Assembly: GCA_018266105.1 (NCBI GenBank) | Contig: JAFEBA010000069.1 | Span: 1 to 64,000 of the forward strand | Direction: 5' to 3' | Source of the DNA: a bacterium | GTDB taxonomy: Bacteria > Vulcanimicrobiota > Xenobia > Xenobiales > JADMJV01 | DNA length: 64,000 bases | Shown: piece by piece, positions 33,100 to 43,473 of the stretch | Layout: each line of letters begins with the position of its first letter | Numbering within the stretch: the first letter of the stretch is position 1 | Notes under the pieces: model-generated | What the model was told of the DNA's origin: nothing | The model's input: the letters and a program-made list of their open reading frames with translations, nothing else | Database searches by the model: none | Position numbers and translations under genes: made by a program

Positions 33100-33960
33100 A
33101 TGAAAGCTGCCTTGATCACCTGTTCGCGTATGCCCAACCTCCATCCAGATGACGAACTGATGGCCCCCATCTTGAAAGAACTGGGCGTGGAAACGGTGAC
33201 CGTTGAATGGACGGACGCCTTCCCGGGTGGCGTGGATGCCATCTGGTTGCGCACGCCCTGGGACTACCACCGACAACTACCCAAATTCCTGGAGTGGGTG
33301 GAGAGCACTGGGGACGTTCCCATGTGGAACTCCCGCGAGGTGGTAGGCTGGAATTCACACAAGCGTTATGTGGCCGAGCTCTACAACGCAGGCCTGCCGG
33401 TTGTGCCGACGCGGATCTTTGAGCCCGACCAGGTGCTGGATGAGAACGACCTGGCCGGGTGGTTGGCCGGACAGCCGGTGGTGGTCAAGCCGGCCGTCAG
33501 CGCCGGAGCTTACAAGACGTCGCGTTACGATCATTGGAATGAAGCTGCCATTCAACACGCAGCCGAACTGCATATCGATGAAGCCGTCATGATCCAGCCC
33601 TACTACGCCAACATCGAGAAATACGGCGAGCGCTCGCTGATCTTTTTGGACGGCCAGTACAGTCATGCGGTCCGACGGCATCTGCCACTCATCGAAGGTC
33701 CGGAAGTGGATTACTTGATGCAGCCGGTGCAGGCTTCCCAAGCAGAACTGGAGGCGGCCGAAAAGATTCTGGCCTACCTGCCCTTCCCCGACCTGCTCTA
33801 CGCTCGGGTGGACCTCATTCCGGACAACCAGGGACAGCCCAAGTTGTTGGAACTGGAGTTGATCGAGCCCCAGCTGTTTCTACGCGAGCACCCGCAGGGA
33901 GCCCCGGTGCTGGCGCGGGCCTTCGCACGTCGACTACAAAGCTGCGTAAAAAGCGTCTAG
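33100..33960 (+). CDS. ATP-grasp ligase (DcsG/glutathione-synthetase-like)
   Basis: About 286 residues from ATG 33100; the longer frame from 33067 adds a poor leader. The start KAALITCSRMPNLHPDDELM resembles the first strand and loop of DcsG-type ligases. ATP-grasp features follow: WLRTPWDYH, NSHKRYVAELYNAGLPVVPT, QPVVVKPAVSAGAYKTSR (glycine-rich lid), VMIQPYYANIEKYGERSLIFLDG, and LELELIEPQLFLRE with metal-binding Glu residues. It would join a carboxylate to an amine or thiol using ATP. The substrate is unknown. Confidence 0.85.
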   Translation: MKAALITCSRMPNLHPDDELMAPILKELGVETVTVEWTDAFPGGVDAIWLRTPWDYHRQLPKFLEWVESTGDVPMWNSREVVGWNSHKRYVAELYNAGLPVVPTRIFEPDQVLDENDLAGWLAGQPVVVKPAVSAGAYKTSRYDHWNEAAIQHAAELHIDEAVMIQPYYANIEKYGERSLIFLDGQYSHAVRRHLPLIEGPEVDYLMQPVQASQAELEAAEKILAYLPFPDLLYARVDLIPDNQGQPKLLELELIEPQLFLREHPQGAPVLARAFARRLQSCVKSV

Positions 33961-34707
33961 CCTGCGGATTGCCCTCTCCACGTTGCGAAAACTGTGGGCA
34001 TTGGCGCGCAACTGGGGGAACACGCGCTCAAAAGCATCGTGCACCTTCTGGTAAGCCCGCGTCGTCTGTCGTACATCCTGGTAACGGGAGTTGCAGGCAC
34101 TCTCGTAGTTGAAAGCCGCGGTCTGCAACTGCTGAAAATCCCCGGACCAGCCTCCCCCGTAGCCGAGGCCAAACAGACCGAAGCCGTTGCCAGGAACGAT
34201 ATAAGGGTTGCTGATCTGCTGCACGTCAATGCGCAAAGAACGAGCCTGAAGCAGTAATTCCTTGGGATCCTCACAGCCGGGCGGATCCCAGTCCCGCTTC
34301 AAATCCGAGACCGCGATCTCCCCAGCCGAGGGCAAATTATAACCGCCAAAAGACCTTTCCGCTCTTTCCAACCCTTTCTCCAGGACCGAGACTTCCTCCA
34401 ACCAGGCGTTCACCGGTCCAGGCTGGGGCAGAACCGCCAGACCCACGCGCAGGCGCTCACGAAATCGTCGCATATTGGAGATCAGGTCCTGCAGGGCCGG
34501 TCGTTCCAACTGGCTGTCCGGCCCCCAGTTGGCCACAATCTCAAGGGTGCCCAGCAGCAACTTGAGGTCCTCCGAGGACATCCGCCCGCCCCAACTGTCG
34601 GGCAGAGTCAGGCTAGCCCCCTGAGTGGCCAGCCGCGCAGCTGCATCGTGATAGCTTTCGGCCCAGACTGGAAAAGCCAGAGCCAGCAACAGAATCCATT
34701 TACCCAT
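33934..34707 (-). CDS. Exported protein of unknown function
   Basis: A 257-residue protein from ATG 34707, where a signal peptide begins (KWILLLALAFPVWAES); the longer upstream frame overlaps the divergent mutase gene and is rejected. The body is helical and charged, with ALQDLISNMRRFRERLRVGL and EVSVLEKGLERAERSF as likely coiled coils. A Gly-rich mid-section (FGLFGLGYGGGWSGDF) is followed by Asn/Tyr-containing helices. No family recognised. It overlaps the end of the ATP-grasp gene by 27 bp, convergent. Confidence 0.6.
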   Translation of the reverse strand: MGKWILLLALAFPVWAESYHDAAARLATQGASLTLPDSWGGRMSSEDLKLLLGTLEIVANWGPDSQLERPALQDLISNMRRFRERLRVGLAVLPQPGPVNAWLEEVSVLEKGLERAERSFGGYNLPSAGEIAVSDLKRDWDPPGCEDPKELLLQARSLRIDVQQISNPYIVPGNGFGLFGLGYGGGWSGDFQQLQTAAFNYESACNSRYQDVRQTTRAYQKVHDAFERVFPQLRANAHSFRNVERAIRRLDAFYAAL

Positions 34708-34746
34708 GAGAAGAATTTGGCTTCCCGACTGAGAACACCTGGAACG

Positions 34747-35301
34747 ATGAAAGATGTCGTCGTCTGGCTGGTGCGCCACGGAGAGACCGTCTGGAACGCG
34801 GAACACAAGATTTCGGGTTGGGTGGACGTGGAGTTGAGCCAGCGCGGCCAGCAGATGGCCCGCGACCTGAGGGCAAAGCTGGAGCGCGAGCATTTCGACG
34901 GCGTCTGGAGCTCTGACCTGAAACGCGCCATGGACACGGCCGAACTGGCTTACCGACGGCCCGAGAAGGTGGATGCGCGCCTGCGCGAATTGGACTTTGG
35001 TCCGCTGGAAGGCCTGAACTGGATGACCATGCCGCCCGAGCACAAACGGGAGGTGCAGGATTTCTGTGAAAACTGCACGCGCGGAGGCGAGACCATCTCG
35101 TCCTTCGAACAAAGGGTGTGCAGTTTCCTGGATCACCTGCAACCGGGCAGGCACCTGCTGTTCGTGCACGCCGGAGTGATTCGGGTAGCGCTGAGGCGTG
35201 TGCGAGCCGATCGATTTGTGCCCCCGACCTCGGTGGCCATTGTCAACTGGAGCCGGGAACAGCTGATCGAGCTGCACCTGCCACCCGAGATTGGAGCCTG
35301 A
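34747..35301 (+). CDS. Histidine phosphatase / phosphoglycerate-mutase family protein
   Basis: About 184 residues from ATG 34747. RHGETVWNAEHKISGW holds the catalytic His (RHG motif), with SSDLKRAMDTAELA and LRELDFGPLEG completing the active-site frame; the second His is in LLFVHAGVIRVALR. Such enzymes move or remove phosphate from small molecules (for example cobalamin or glycolytic intermediates). Substrate is not readable. It overlaps the GST-like gene by one base (TGATG). Confidence 0.87.
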   Translation: MKDVVVWLVRHGETVWNAEHKISGWVDVELSQRGQQMARDLRAKLEREHFDGVWSSDLKRAMDTAELAYRRPEKVDARLRELDFGPLEGLNWMTMPPEHKREVQDFCENCTRGGETISSFEQRVCSFLDHLQPGRHLLFVHAGVIRVALRRVRADRFVPPTSVAIVNWSREQLIELHLPPEIGA

Positions 35302-36248
35302 TGGGACACTTTATTGATGGTCAGTGGCACGAGGGATTTTATGTCCCGGACAAGGAGGGCCGCTTTGTGCGCACCCCCACCGTCTATCGAAGCCCGCTGG
35401 ACAAAGAAGCCCTTTTCAAGAAGCGCTATCTGCTCTATGTCTCGCTGGCCTGTCCCTGGGCCCATCGGACCCTGATCGCCCGCGCCCTGCTCGGTCTCAA
35501 AGCCCAGATCGAAGTGGCCGTAGTGGACTGGCTGATGAGCGACCACAGCTGGGCTTTCAATCCCGAGCGCCCCGGCTGTACGCCGGAGCCGCTTTTCGGC
35601 GCTCACTATCTCAAAGAAATCTACTTAAAATCCAACCCCAACTATACCGGCCGCGTCACCGTGCCCGTCTGCTGGGATAAGGAAAAGGCCACCATCGTCA
35701 ATAATGAGAGTCGCGAGATCCTGCGTGGTCTGGCCAAACTGGCCACACAGCGCTACGACCTGGCGCCCAGCCCCGAGGTCGACGCCATCATCGATAGTCT
35801 CTATGAGACCGTCAACAATGGAGTCTACCGGGCCGGCTTCGCCACCAGTCAGGCGGCTTATGAGGAGGCCGTCAGCAGCCTCTTTCACGCGCTCGAGCAC
35901 TGGGAGAGCGTGCTGGGCAAGCAGCCCTTCCTGGCCGGCCAGGCCTTTAGCGAAGCCGACATTTGCTTTTTCACCACCCTGGTGCGCTTTGATCCAGTAT
36001 ACTTCATCCACTTCAAATGCAGCCACCGCCGCATTCTGGACTACCCCAACATGTGGGCCTACCTGCGCAGCATCTATCAGATGACGGGGGTCGCGGAGAC
36101 CTGCAACATGGACCACATCCGCCACCACTACTACGAGAGCCACCGACACATCAATCCTTACGGTATCGTGGCCCGGATTCCGGCAGCCTATCTAAACTCG
36201 GCCCACGACCGCTGGGAGCGGTTTCCGCAGGCTATTTTTCCCGCTTAA
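35301..36248 (+). CDS. Xi-class glutathione transferase / glutathionyl-hydroquinone reductase-like
   Basis: A 315-residue protein with a thioredoxin-like N-terminal domain carrying the CPW motif (Cys51 in YVSLACPWAHRT) typical of the Xi class. The C-terminal helical domain has AFSEADICFFTTLVRFDPVYFIHFKC, and the conserved end WAYLRSIYQMTGVAETCNMDHIRHHYY. These enzymes reduce glutathionylated quinones, linked to redox protection. Same strand and one-base overlap with the mutase-like gene. Confidence 0.9.
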   Translation: MGHFIDGQWHEGFYVPDKEGRFVRTPTVYRSPLDKEALFKKRYLLYVSLACPWAHRTLIARALLGLKAQIEVAVVDWLMSDHSWAFNPERPGCTPEPLFGAHYLKEIYLKSNPNYTGRVTVPVCWDKEKATIVNNESREILRGLAKLATQRYDLAPSPEVDAIIDSLYETVNNGVYRAGFATSQAAYEEAVSSLFHALEHWESVLGKQPFLAGQAFSEADICFFTTLVRFDPVYFIHFKCSHRRILDYPNMWAYLRSIYQMTGVAETCNMDHIRHHYYESHRHINPYGIVARIPAAYLNSAHDRWERFPQAIFPA

Positions 36249-36710
36249 CCTCAACCCAACCCGGCTTGAGCAGCCGCTCCAGAGTGGCGGGGTTCATCCC
36301 TACCAGAAAGCCCCGCTTGCCGCCGTTAATGTAGAGGTAAGGCAGTTGCTGAATGGATTTCTCGGCGTAGATGGGCCACGATTTGCGCTGAGCAAAAGGG
36401 GAGATGCCGCCTACCTGATAGCCACTGGCTTTCTCGGCCTGTTCCCGAGAGCAAGGCTCCAGTCCACGCAGGCCCGCCTGGCGCGCCAGTTCTCGGGCCG
36501 ACACCTGGAGATCGCCGTGCATCAGCATGACCACGACCTTGGGACCCTCGCAAAACATCAGGGTCTTGATCACCTGGTGCTCGTCCACGCCTAACTCACG
36601 CGCCGAGACTGCCGTGCCTCCATGCTCCTCATACTGGTAAAGATGCTCGGAGAACTCTGCCCCGGCCGAGCGCAAAAAGCGGATGGCCGGCGTGACCGGG
36701 TTCTTCTGAC

Positions 36711-36714
<4 letters not shown>
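36232..36714 (-). CDS. ybaK: YbaK/EbsC-family Cys-tRNA(Pro) deacylase
   Basis: About 160 residues. The family edits mischarged cysteinyl-tRNA-Pro. Family blocks are LYQYEEHGG, LGVDEHQVIKTLMF, VVVMLMHGDLQVS, YQVGGISPFAQRK and YINGGKRGFLVGM. TTG 36675 would start mid-domain. The frame extends upstream through NPVTPAIRFL, the usual beginning of the fold, to a CTG at 36714 whose CTGA overlaps the citrate synthase stop. I therefore propose a CTG start coupled to gltA. Its end overlaps the GST-like gene by 17 bp, convergent. Confidence 0.88.
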
Positions 36715-37976
<1,262 letters not shown>

Positions 37977-38045
37977 AGATTTGTGGCTCCTTGAACGTCG
38001 CTACCCTTGGGGCGCGGGTCCCTTCCATAAGGGCGGATGGATCCC

Positions 38046-39221
38046 CTACAAGTTATGGCGGGCGAGTTTCTCTCCGATTGCACGTTCACCATCCGCCTGC
38101 TCGAGAATACGGTAAAGCTCCCTCAACTGGACCCAGATGCGGAAAGTCAACTGGTGCTCACCGCCAAGGTGCTCCTCGGCCAGCACGGCCACGTTCTCGA
38201 GAATCGGCAAGGCTTCTTGAAAACGCCGCGCGCCCATGTGGGCGCTACCCAGATTGAACAAAATCGAGGTCCGCCCGGCCTGAGTCAGGGGCTCGGACAG
38301 ATCTAGCGACTTCTGAAATAGGGCCCCGGCCTCGTCGTAGCGCTCCAGGAGGAACAGCACCAGGGCGTATTCGTTCAACCAGCGTCGGGTTTGATCCGGG
38401 CAGTCGGCCCCCACCCGGGCTGCCTCATCCAGCTGGCCGGAATCGCGCAAACAAATCAACTGACCCAGGCGGCAGCCAGCCAACCTGGCGTCGTCCGCCG
38501 GCACACAGCCGGCGAAGGCGGGCACGGCCCTGGCGTAGAGCTCGGCTGCCTCCGGCAAACGTTCCTGAGCCATCAGCGACTCGGCCATGTTGGCCACCAC
38601 TTCAGCGTAAGCCAGGGTTTTGTCGCCCCAGAGTTCACCAATCAGGGCCAGGGTCTGGGCTCGAGTTGTGTCAGCCTGCACCTTCTGGCCCGTGGCGTCA
38701 TAAATATGGGTGAGCATATGCAGTGCCTTGGCCTGGCCTTCACGGTTGTCGCTTTGCAGCCGCACCAACTGGTGCAGAATCTCGGCCGCTTCAGGCAGCT
38801 TTTGTTGAGCCAGATAGAACTGGGTCAAGTTCTCCATGGCCTGGACGCGCACGGCCGGTGCCACTTCGCGCGTCAGAGCCGACTGGAACAACTTTTCAGC
38901 CTCTCCGATCCGTCCCAGCTTGGCGTAATCACTGGCCAGATTCAGCATTCCGGCAGCGATAATTTCATGGTCGGGCCCCAGCAGCTTGTGAGAAAGCGTC
39001 AGGGCCTGCTCCTGCAGATTGACGGATTCGGCGGTGCGGCCCGAGTGCGAGAGGGCGCAGGCCAGGTTATTGAGGGCGCGAGCCATGCGCATATCGGGAG
39101 GGTCGATTTGAGAGGCTTCCTCCACGGTCACTTCAAAGGCCTGCACGGCCTGGTCCCATTCGCCGTTCTGATAGGCCTGCATTCCCAGCTGATTGAACAG
39201 CTCCCAACGATCGTCATTCAT
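38046..39221 (-). CDS. Tetratricopeptide-repeat protein
   Basis: About 391 residues from ATG 39221. At least eight TPR-like helical pairs are visible, such as LGMQAYQNGEWDQAVQAFEV, ALNNLACALSHSGRTAES, MLNLASDYAKLGRIGEAEKLF and ILFNLGSAHMGARRFQEALPILENV. TPR solenoids carry protein contacts. No enzymatic domain or signal peptide is seen. It lies 69 bp upstream of gltA, same strand, and is divergent from the metallo-beta-lactamase/cNMP gene. Confidence 0.85.
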   Translation of the reverse strand: MNDDRWELFNQLGMQAYQNGEWDQAVQAFEVTVEEASQIDPPDMRMARALNNLACALSHSGRTAESVNLQEQALTLSHKLLGPDHEIIAAGMLNLASDYAKLGRIGEAEKLFQSALTREVAPAVRVQAMENLTQFYLAQQKLPEAAEILHQLVRLQSDNREGQAKALHMLTHIYDATGQKVQADTTRAQTLALIGELWGDKTLAYAEVVANMAESLMAQERLPEAAELYARAVPAFAGCVPADDARLAGCRLGQLICLRDSGQLDEAARVGADCPDQTRRWLNEYALVLFLLERYDEAGALFQKSLDLSEPLTQAGRTSILFNLGSAHMGARRFQEALPILENVAVLAEEHLGGEHQLTFRIWVQLRELYRILEQADGERAIGEKLARHNL

Positions 39222-39300
39222 CACGGTCCAGCCTTGGCAAACTTTCGCGGCGAGTCCTGCCCGGAAAAGGACCCCGAGAGCCCACGAGGAACAAGCGACT

Positions 39301-41469
39301 ATGAGTGAGTTCCTGGTCCGCGAGCTCAACCGCGGTGGACTGCTGGTTGAGCGAGGGAACTTCACCCTGCAGGTGGGTGCTTACCCGGAGACCATCAAGG
39401 ACACCATGACCGCCAAGCAAGGCGTCCCCGACCTCTTCCTGGTGCCCCGTGAACTCTTTGACCACCAGTTGGGCATCAGCGCGGTCGAACTGGAATTTCC
39501 CCTTTACTACAACTTTTACCTCAAGAAGCGCAAACTTCGCTTTATTTGTCATCAAAGACAGATGCGCCCGATCCTCAGGGTTCTGAAAGAATCGCTTTTC
39601 GGCCCGAACACCCTGCGACACGACCTGGAATACCGGCACGGCACCGATTCCCCCGGCTATCCCGATCTGGCCGAGGAGATGGCATTTTTTAAGAAGGACC
39701 CCAACCTGCCTCGCGGCCGACTGCGCCTCTCCGACTGTATCCAACCCCTTCTTTTCGATCAGAACGGTTGCTGCCAGGTGGACGGGGTCACCGTCTTTGA
39801 TCTAGGCGAAGACCGCTACCGACTGGAATGTGAGGGCGAAAGCAAGAATTTCGGCTTCATTCCGGGCTGCGGACTGGAGTTGCCCTCCTCTGAGTGCCCC
39901 CCCAGCGAGTTCCATCCCCCCACTTTTGGCATCACCCTCATCGGAAGCGGCCACGGCTTTGACTCGAAGGCGAAAACCTCAGGCTTCGTTATCTGGCTGG
40001 ACGGCAAGGGCGTACTGATCGACCCACCTGTGCACACCACCCAATGGCTCAAAGGGCAGGGCATTAATCCGCGCTCTATTGAGGACATCGTGCTCACCCA
40101 CTGCCACGCTGACCATGATTCGGGCACACTGCAAAAGGTATTGCAAGAGGGCCGAGTGCGCCTGCACACCAGCCCCACCGTGCTGCAAAGCTTCACCCGC
40201 AAGTATCGCGCTCTGACCGGGCTGACGGAAAACCAGTTCCTCAGTCTGTTTGATTTTCACCCGGTCATGCTGGACGAGAGTGTCAACATCGCTGGCGGCA
40301 CCTTTCGCTTTCAATACCGCTTCCATCCAGTGCCCACGCTCGGGTTCGAGACCTTTTTCCGAGGAAAATCCTTCGCCTATTCTTGCGACACGCTCTGGGA
40401 TCCCGAAGTCTTACAGAAACTGGCCGAGGAGGGACTTTTTTCGCCCAGTCGAGCCGAAGACCTGATCGAATTTCCCTGGCACAGCACCCTGGTCCTACAC
40501 GAAGCCGGCATTCCGCCCATTCACACTCCAGTGGCCGTGCTGGCCAGGCTTCCCGCAGAAATCAAGGAGCACGTCTATCTGGTTCACATTTCTGACTCGG
40601 CCATCCCGGAGGGTTCAGGCCTGCGCCTCGCCCCCACGGGTGCCACCGACAGCCTGGAAATCCCGGTGCCGGCCACGGAACTGAGCCTGGCTCAGCGCAG
40701 CCTGGACCTCCTGGCCCATATCGATCTCTTTCGCTCGCTGCATGTCGACAAAGCCGCCGAATTTCTGCGTTTCGCCAAGTATCACAGCTATGAAGCGGGC
40801 GAACAGGTGATTCAATCCGGCCAGCCGGGCAACGATTTTTACATGATCATGGCGGGAGAAGCTGAAATTCGCCGTCAGGGCGTCACCTTCCGAACTCTCA
40901 GTCGCTACGAATACTTCGGCGAATTTGCGGTAGTGGAAGACTCCCCCCGTATGGCCGACGTCTTTGCCCGGACCAAGCTGGAGGTTCTGATCATGTCACG
41001 CTATGACTTCCTCTGCTTCCTGCGCGGCACGCCTTTGCTGCCGCTATTCCGCCGGGTCGCCCGCAACCGCCTGCACTATGCCGAAGACCTGGTGCAGCTG
41101 AACCCGCGCCTGAGCGAATTGACCAGCTATCAGCGCTCTCAGTTAATGTCGCTGCTTTTGCCCCGCAAACTGGAAGCAGGCGCAACCCTGTTTGAGCGTG
41201 GTCACAAGCTAACCCACTACTACATCGTGGCCGAAGGCAGCTTTCGCCTCGAGGGTGGAGAGGGCCCGCCCATCTCGGCCACCCCCGGGGTTTTCCTGGG
41301 CCAGGTCAGCCTGGATTTAGAAACTCCACACCACATCCGAACAGCCGTAGCCGAGATGAAATCGCGTGTGCTGGAGGCGCCGGCCGTCCAGATGCAGGAA
41401 TTCTTCCGAATGAATCCGGGGTTCACGTTTCGACTGGGCCGCCACGCGGCCGAGAACCACTACTGCTAG
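39301..41469 (+). CDS. Metallo-beta-lactamase domain fused to two cyclic-nucleotide-binding domains
   Basis: A 722-residue protein from ATG 39301 (GAGGAA upstream). Residues ~1-190 are an unrecognised domain (TAKQGVPDLFLVPRELFD...). Residues ~205-480 are a metallo-beta-lactamase fold with THCHADHD (H267, H269, D271, H272) and later His ligands (SCDTLWD, PWHSTLVLHEAG). Residues ~505-620 and ~630-715 each read as cNMP-binding domains (KYHSYEAGEQVIQSGQPGND and LPRKLEAGATLFERG). A hydrolase regulated by bound nucleotide is the natural guess. No DNA-binding domain is visible. Confidence 0.85.
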   Translation: MSEFLVRELNRGGLLVERGNFTLQVGAYPETIKDTMTAKQGVPDLFLVPRELFDHQLGISAVELEFPLYYNFYLKKRKLRFICHQRQMRPILRVLKESLFGPNTLRHDLEYRHGTDSPGYPDLAEEMAFFKKDPNLPRGRLRLSDCIQPLLFDQNGCCQVDGVTVFDLGEDRYRLECEGESKNFGFIPGCGLELPSSECPPSEFHPPTFGITLIGSGHGFDSKAKTSGFVIWLDGKGVLIDPPVHTTQWLKGQGINPRSIEDIVLTHCHADHDSGTLQKVLQEGRVRLHTSPTVLQSFTRKYRALTGLTENQFLSLFDFHPVMLDESVNIAGGTFRFQYRFHPVPTLGFETFFRGKSFAYSCDTLWDPEVLQKLAEEGLFSPSRAEDLIEFPWHSTLVLHEAGIPPIHTPVAVLARLPAEIKEHVYLVHISDSAIPEGSGLRLAPTGATDSLEIPVPATELSLAQRSLDLLAHIDLFRSLHVDKAAEFLRFAKYHSYEAGEQVIQSGQPGNDFYMIMAGEAEIRRQGVTFRTLSRYEYFGEFAVVEDSPRMADVFARTKLEVLIMSRYDFLCFLRGTPLLPLFRRVARNRLHYAEDLVQLNPRLSELTSYQRSQLMSLLLPRKLEAGATLFERGHKLTHYYIVAEGSFRLEGGEGPPISATPGVFLGQVSLDLETPHHIRTAVAEMKSRVLEAPAVQMQEFFRMNPGFTFRLGRHAAENHYC

Positions 41470-41481
41470 ATGATTCGTGAA

Positions 41482-42528
41482 CTAGCGGATATTGCCCTGA
41501 TCTAATTTCCAGCCTTTGGGGGTGGAAATAGCCACGTAGGCGCCTTTATAGAAATGCTTCTTGCCATTTTCGGTCACTTCCAGGCCTATTTCGACCTCAT
41601 AACGACCGCCCTTTAGGGAATGCAAGGACTTGACGCTGCAGCGAGCGTTTTCCGTTTTGGCATAACCCTGGCGGAACTTATCCAGAGTCATCTCCCGCTG
41701 CCACTCCGGGCTCAGGGCATCATAAGCGTCCTGGTATTCCTTATCGTTGATGGCGCCATAAAAGCCCATTACCAGATCGGTCACCGCCTGCTGGGTAGCC
41801 TCGGCACTGTTATTCAGGACGCGGGTGGGAGCAGGCAGGGGCGGCTCATCCCCGCGATGTCCATAGATTCGGCCCACCCAGGTCCCGGCATAAAGACAGG
41901 CAGCAGCCATGCCCAGGATCAGCAGAGCCCGAAAAGCCAGTCCCACCCCCGAAACGACTGAGGAACCGACGGTGGAGGCGGTCTGAGTGGTGCCCCGCAC
42001 AAACCACTCCGAAAAATCCTCGATGAACTTCCAAAGCGGACCCAAACCCACGCCGCGATTTGGGGTCTCCCCCTCCCAGCCCATCGGTCCCAAATGAGGA
42101 TGTTGAACCCGCTGGGTGGCATCGGGGTCGACCGGCATTTCGATCGAATCCGTGCTGGGGGGAAGAAAGTTGGCCTCTGGTTCTACCTGAGCCGGAGCTT
42201 CCTGGGCCTGGGCAGCCTGAGCCGCCTGACGGCGAACGGAGCTGAGGGGCCGCGCCCGAGGAGTGGGAGCGGCCGGCGCTTCCTGAACCGCAGAAGGAGA
42301 CTCATCCTCGCTGGATGGAGGCGGAGGGGCGGGAGCTGGCTCAGGCTCGGCGCTGGGTGAAGGGGCCTCTCCTCCACCACCCTCCTCACCTCCACCTTCG
42401 GGATTCTGGTGGGTGAGTTCGTGACGGCGTAAGCTCTCTTCATCAATGAAGACCTCATCACAAACCGGGCAGGAGAAAATCTTGCGCCGAGAGCGCGAGC
42501 CCGCACGTGATGTTCTGGGTGAATCCAA
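41482..42528 (-). CDS. Membrane protein with an N-terminal C2H2 zinc finger
   Basis: A 348-residue protein from TTG 42528. Residues ~18-41 hold a classic C2H2 zinc finger: FSCPVCDEVFIDEESLRRH with ELTH after it (C-x2-C-x12-H-x3-H). A Pro/Glu/Ala-rich linker follows (~42-150), one membrane helix (AFRALLILGMAAACLYAGTW, ~205-225), then a small periplasmic domain (VTDLVMGFYGAINDKEYQDAYDALSPEW...) that looks like a DUF4878/NTF2-type fold. The combination suggests a cytosolic DNA- or protein-contact motif tied to an envelope domain. Start codon is uncertain. Confidence 0.75.
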   Translation of the reverse strand: MDSPRTSRAGSRSRRKIFSCPVCDEVFIDEESLRRHELTHQNPEGGGEEGGGGEAPSPSAEPEPAPAPPPPSSEDESPSAVQEAPAAPTPRARPLSSVRRQAAQAAQAQEAPAQVEPEANFLPPSTDSIEMPVDPDATQRVQHPHLGPMGWEGETPNRGVGLGPLWKFIEDFSEWFVRGTTQTASTVGSSVVSGVGLAFRALLILGMAAACLYAGTWVGRIYGHRGDEPPLPAPTRVLNNSAEATQQAVTDLVMGFYGAINDKEYQDAYDALSPEWQREMTLDKFRQGYAKTENARCSVKSLHSLKGGRYEVEIGLEVTENGKKHFYKGAYVAISTPKGWKLDQGNIR

Positions 42529-42630
42529 AGAGCCGCTTACCCTTCTCTCCTCTTTACACGTTTGTTAGTGCTCAGCTTGCGAAGTCCTGGTTTCAATCAT
42601 AAAACCTCCGGGTAAGCCTTCGGGACGCCT

Positions 42631-43473
42631 ATGCATCAAGTTTTAGTGGACCTCGGCGGTTTCAAGATCTACACCTACGGCGCGTTGCTGGCCACCGCAT
42701 TCTTTCTGGCCAACCAATGGGGCCTGTACCTGGCCCGGCGCCTGGGCTACTCCCTGGCGGCAGTCGAAGAGTCGATCATGTGGTGCATTCTGCTGGGAGT
42801 GGCAGGCTGCCGACTGGGCTTCGTGCTGGTCTATCCCGACAATTACTTGAAGAATCCCTTGCAGATCTTCAACCTCCGCGAAGGCGGCCTGACCATCATG
42901 GGCGGCGTTCTGTTCGTGATTGCCTATCAATGGATTCGATGTCGGGCCAAGGGCAAATCGGTGATGGACCTCTATGATTTTTGGGCCGGACCTTTGCTGG
43001 TGGGCATGGCCTTCGGACGGTTAGGCTGCCTGGCCCACGGCTGCTGTTTTGGCGCCGTAACCGATCTACCCTGGGGCATCACCTATCCCCCGGGCGTGCT
43101 TCAGGCGCCGGGAGTGATCAACCTCATTCCGGGGCCACGTCACCCTTCCCAGCTCTATGAGATGCTGATGGACCTGGGGCTCCTGGCCCTGATCACCAAG
43201 CAGCTTTTCAACCTCAAGTTCGCCGGTCAGAATTTCTATACATTTATGCTGGGATACGGCGTTATCCGCTTTCTAGATGAAATGACACGGGAAAAGGAAA
43301 CCCTCTACGGCGCCTTTACGATTTACCAGTGGGTCAGCCTCGGGATGGCCGTCATCGGCCTGCTGGGCCTGCTGGGGGTCTTCGGCAAGAAACCCGTGGA
43401 CCGAGAAATATTTCCCCGGGACGATGCTGCTAGCGGACCACGGGCCGCCGGTAGCGATGCGCTTCCGACTTGA
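42631..43473 (+). CDS. lgt: Prolipoprotein diacylglyceryl transferase
   Basis: A 280-residue polytopic enzyme that adds diacylglycerol to the lipobox Cys of prolipoproteins in the inner membrane. The signatures are GGLTIMGGVLFVIAY, the Lgt signature FGRLGCLAHGCCFG, and RHPSQLYEML. Consistent with the lipoprotein-type signal of the BtuF-like gene in this window. Its 3' end overlaps cofH by 44 bp, convergent. Confidence 0.95.
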   Translation: MHQVLVDLGGFKIYTYGALLATAFFLANQWGLYLARRLGYSLAAVEESIMWCILLGVAGCRLGFVLVYPDNYLKNPLQIFNLREGGLTIMGGVLFVIAYQWIRCRAKGKSVMDLYDFWAGPLLVGMAFGRLGCLAHGCCFGAVTDLPWGITYPPGVLQAPGVINLIPGPRHPSQLYEMLMDLGLLALITKQLFNLKFAGQNFYTFMLGYGVIRFLDEMTREKETLYGAFTIYQWVSLGMAVIGLLGLLGVFGKKPVDREIFPRDDAASGPRAAGSDALPT

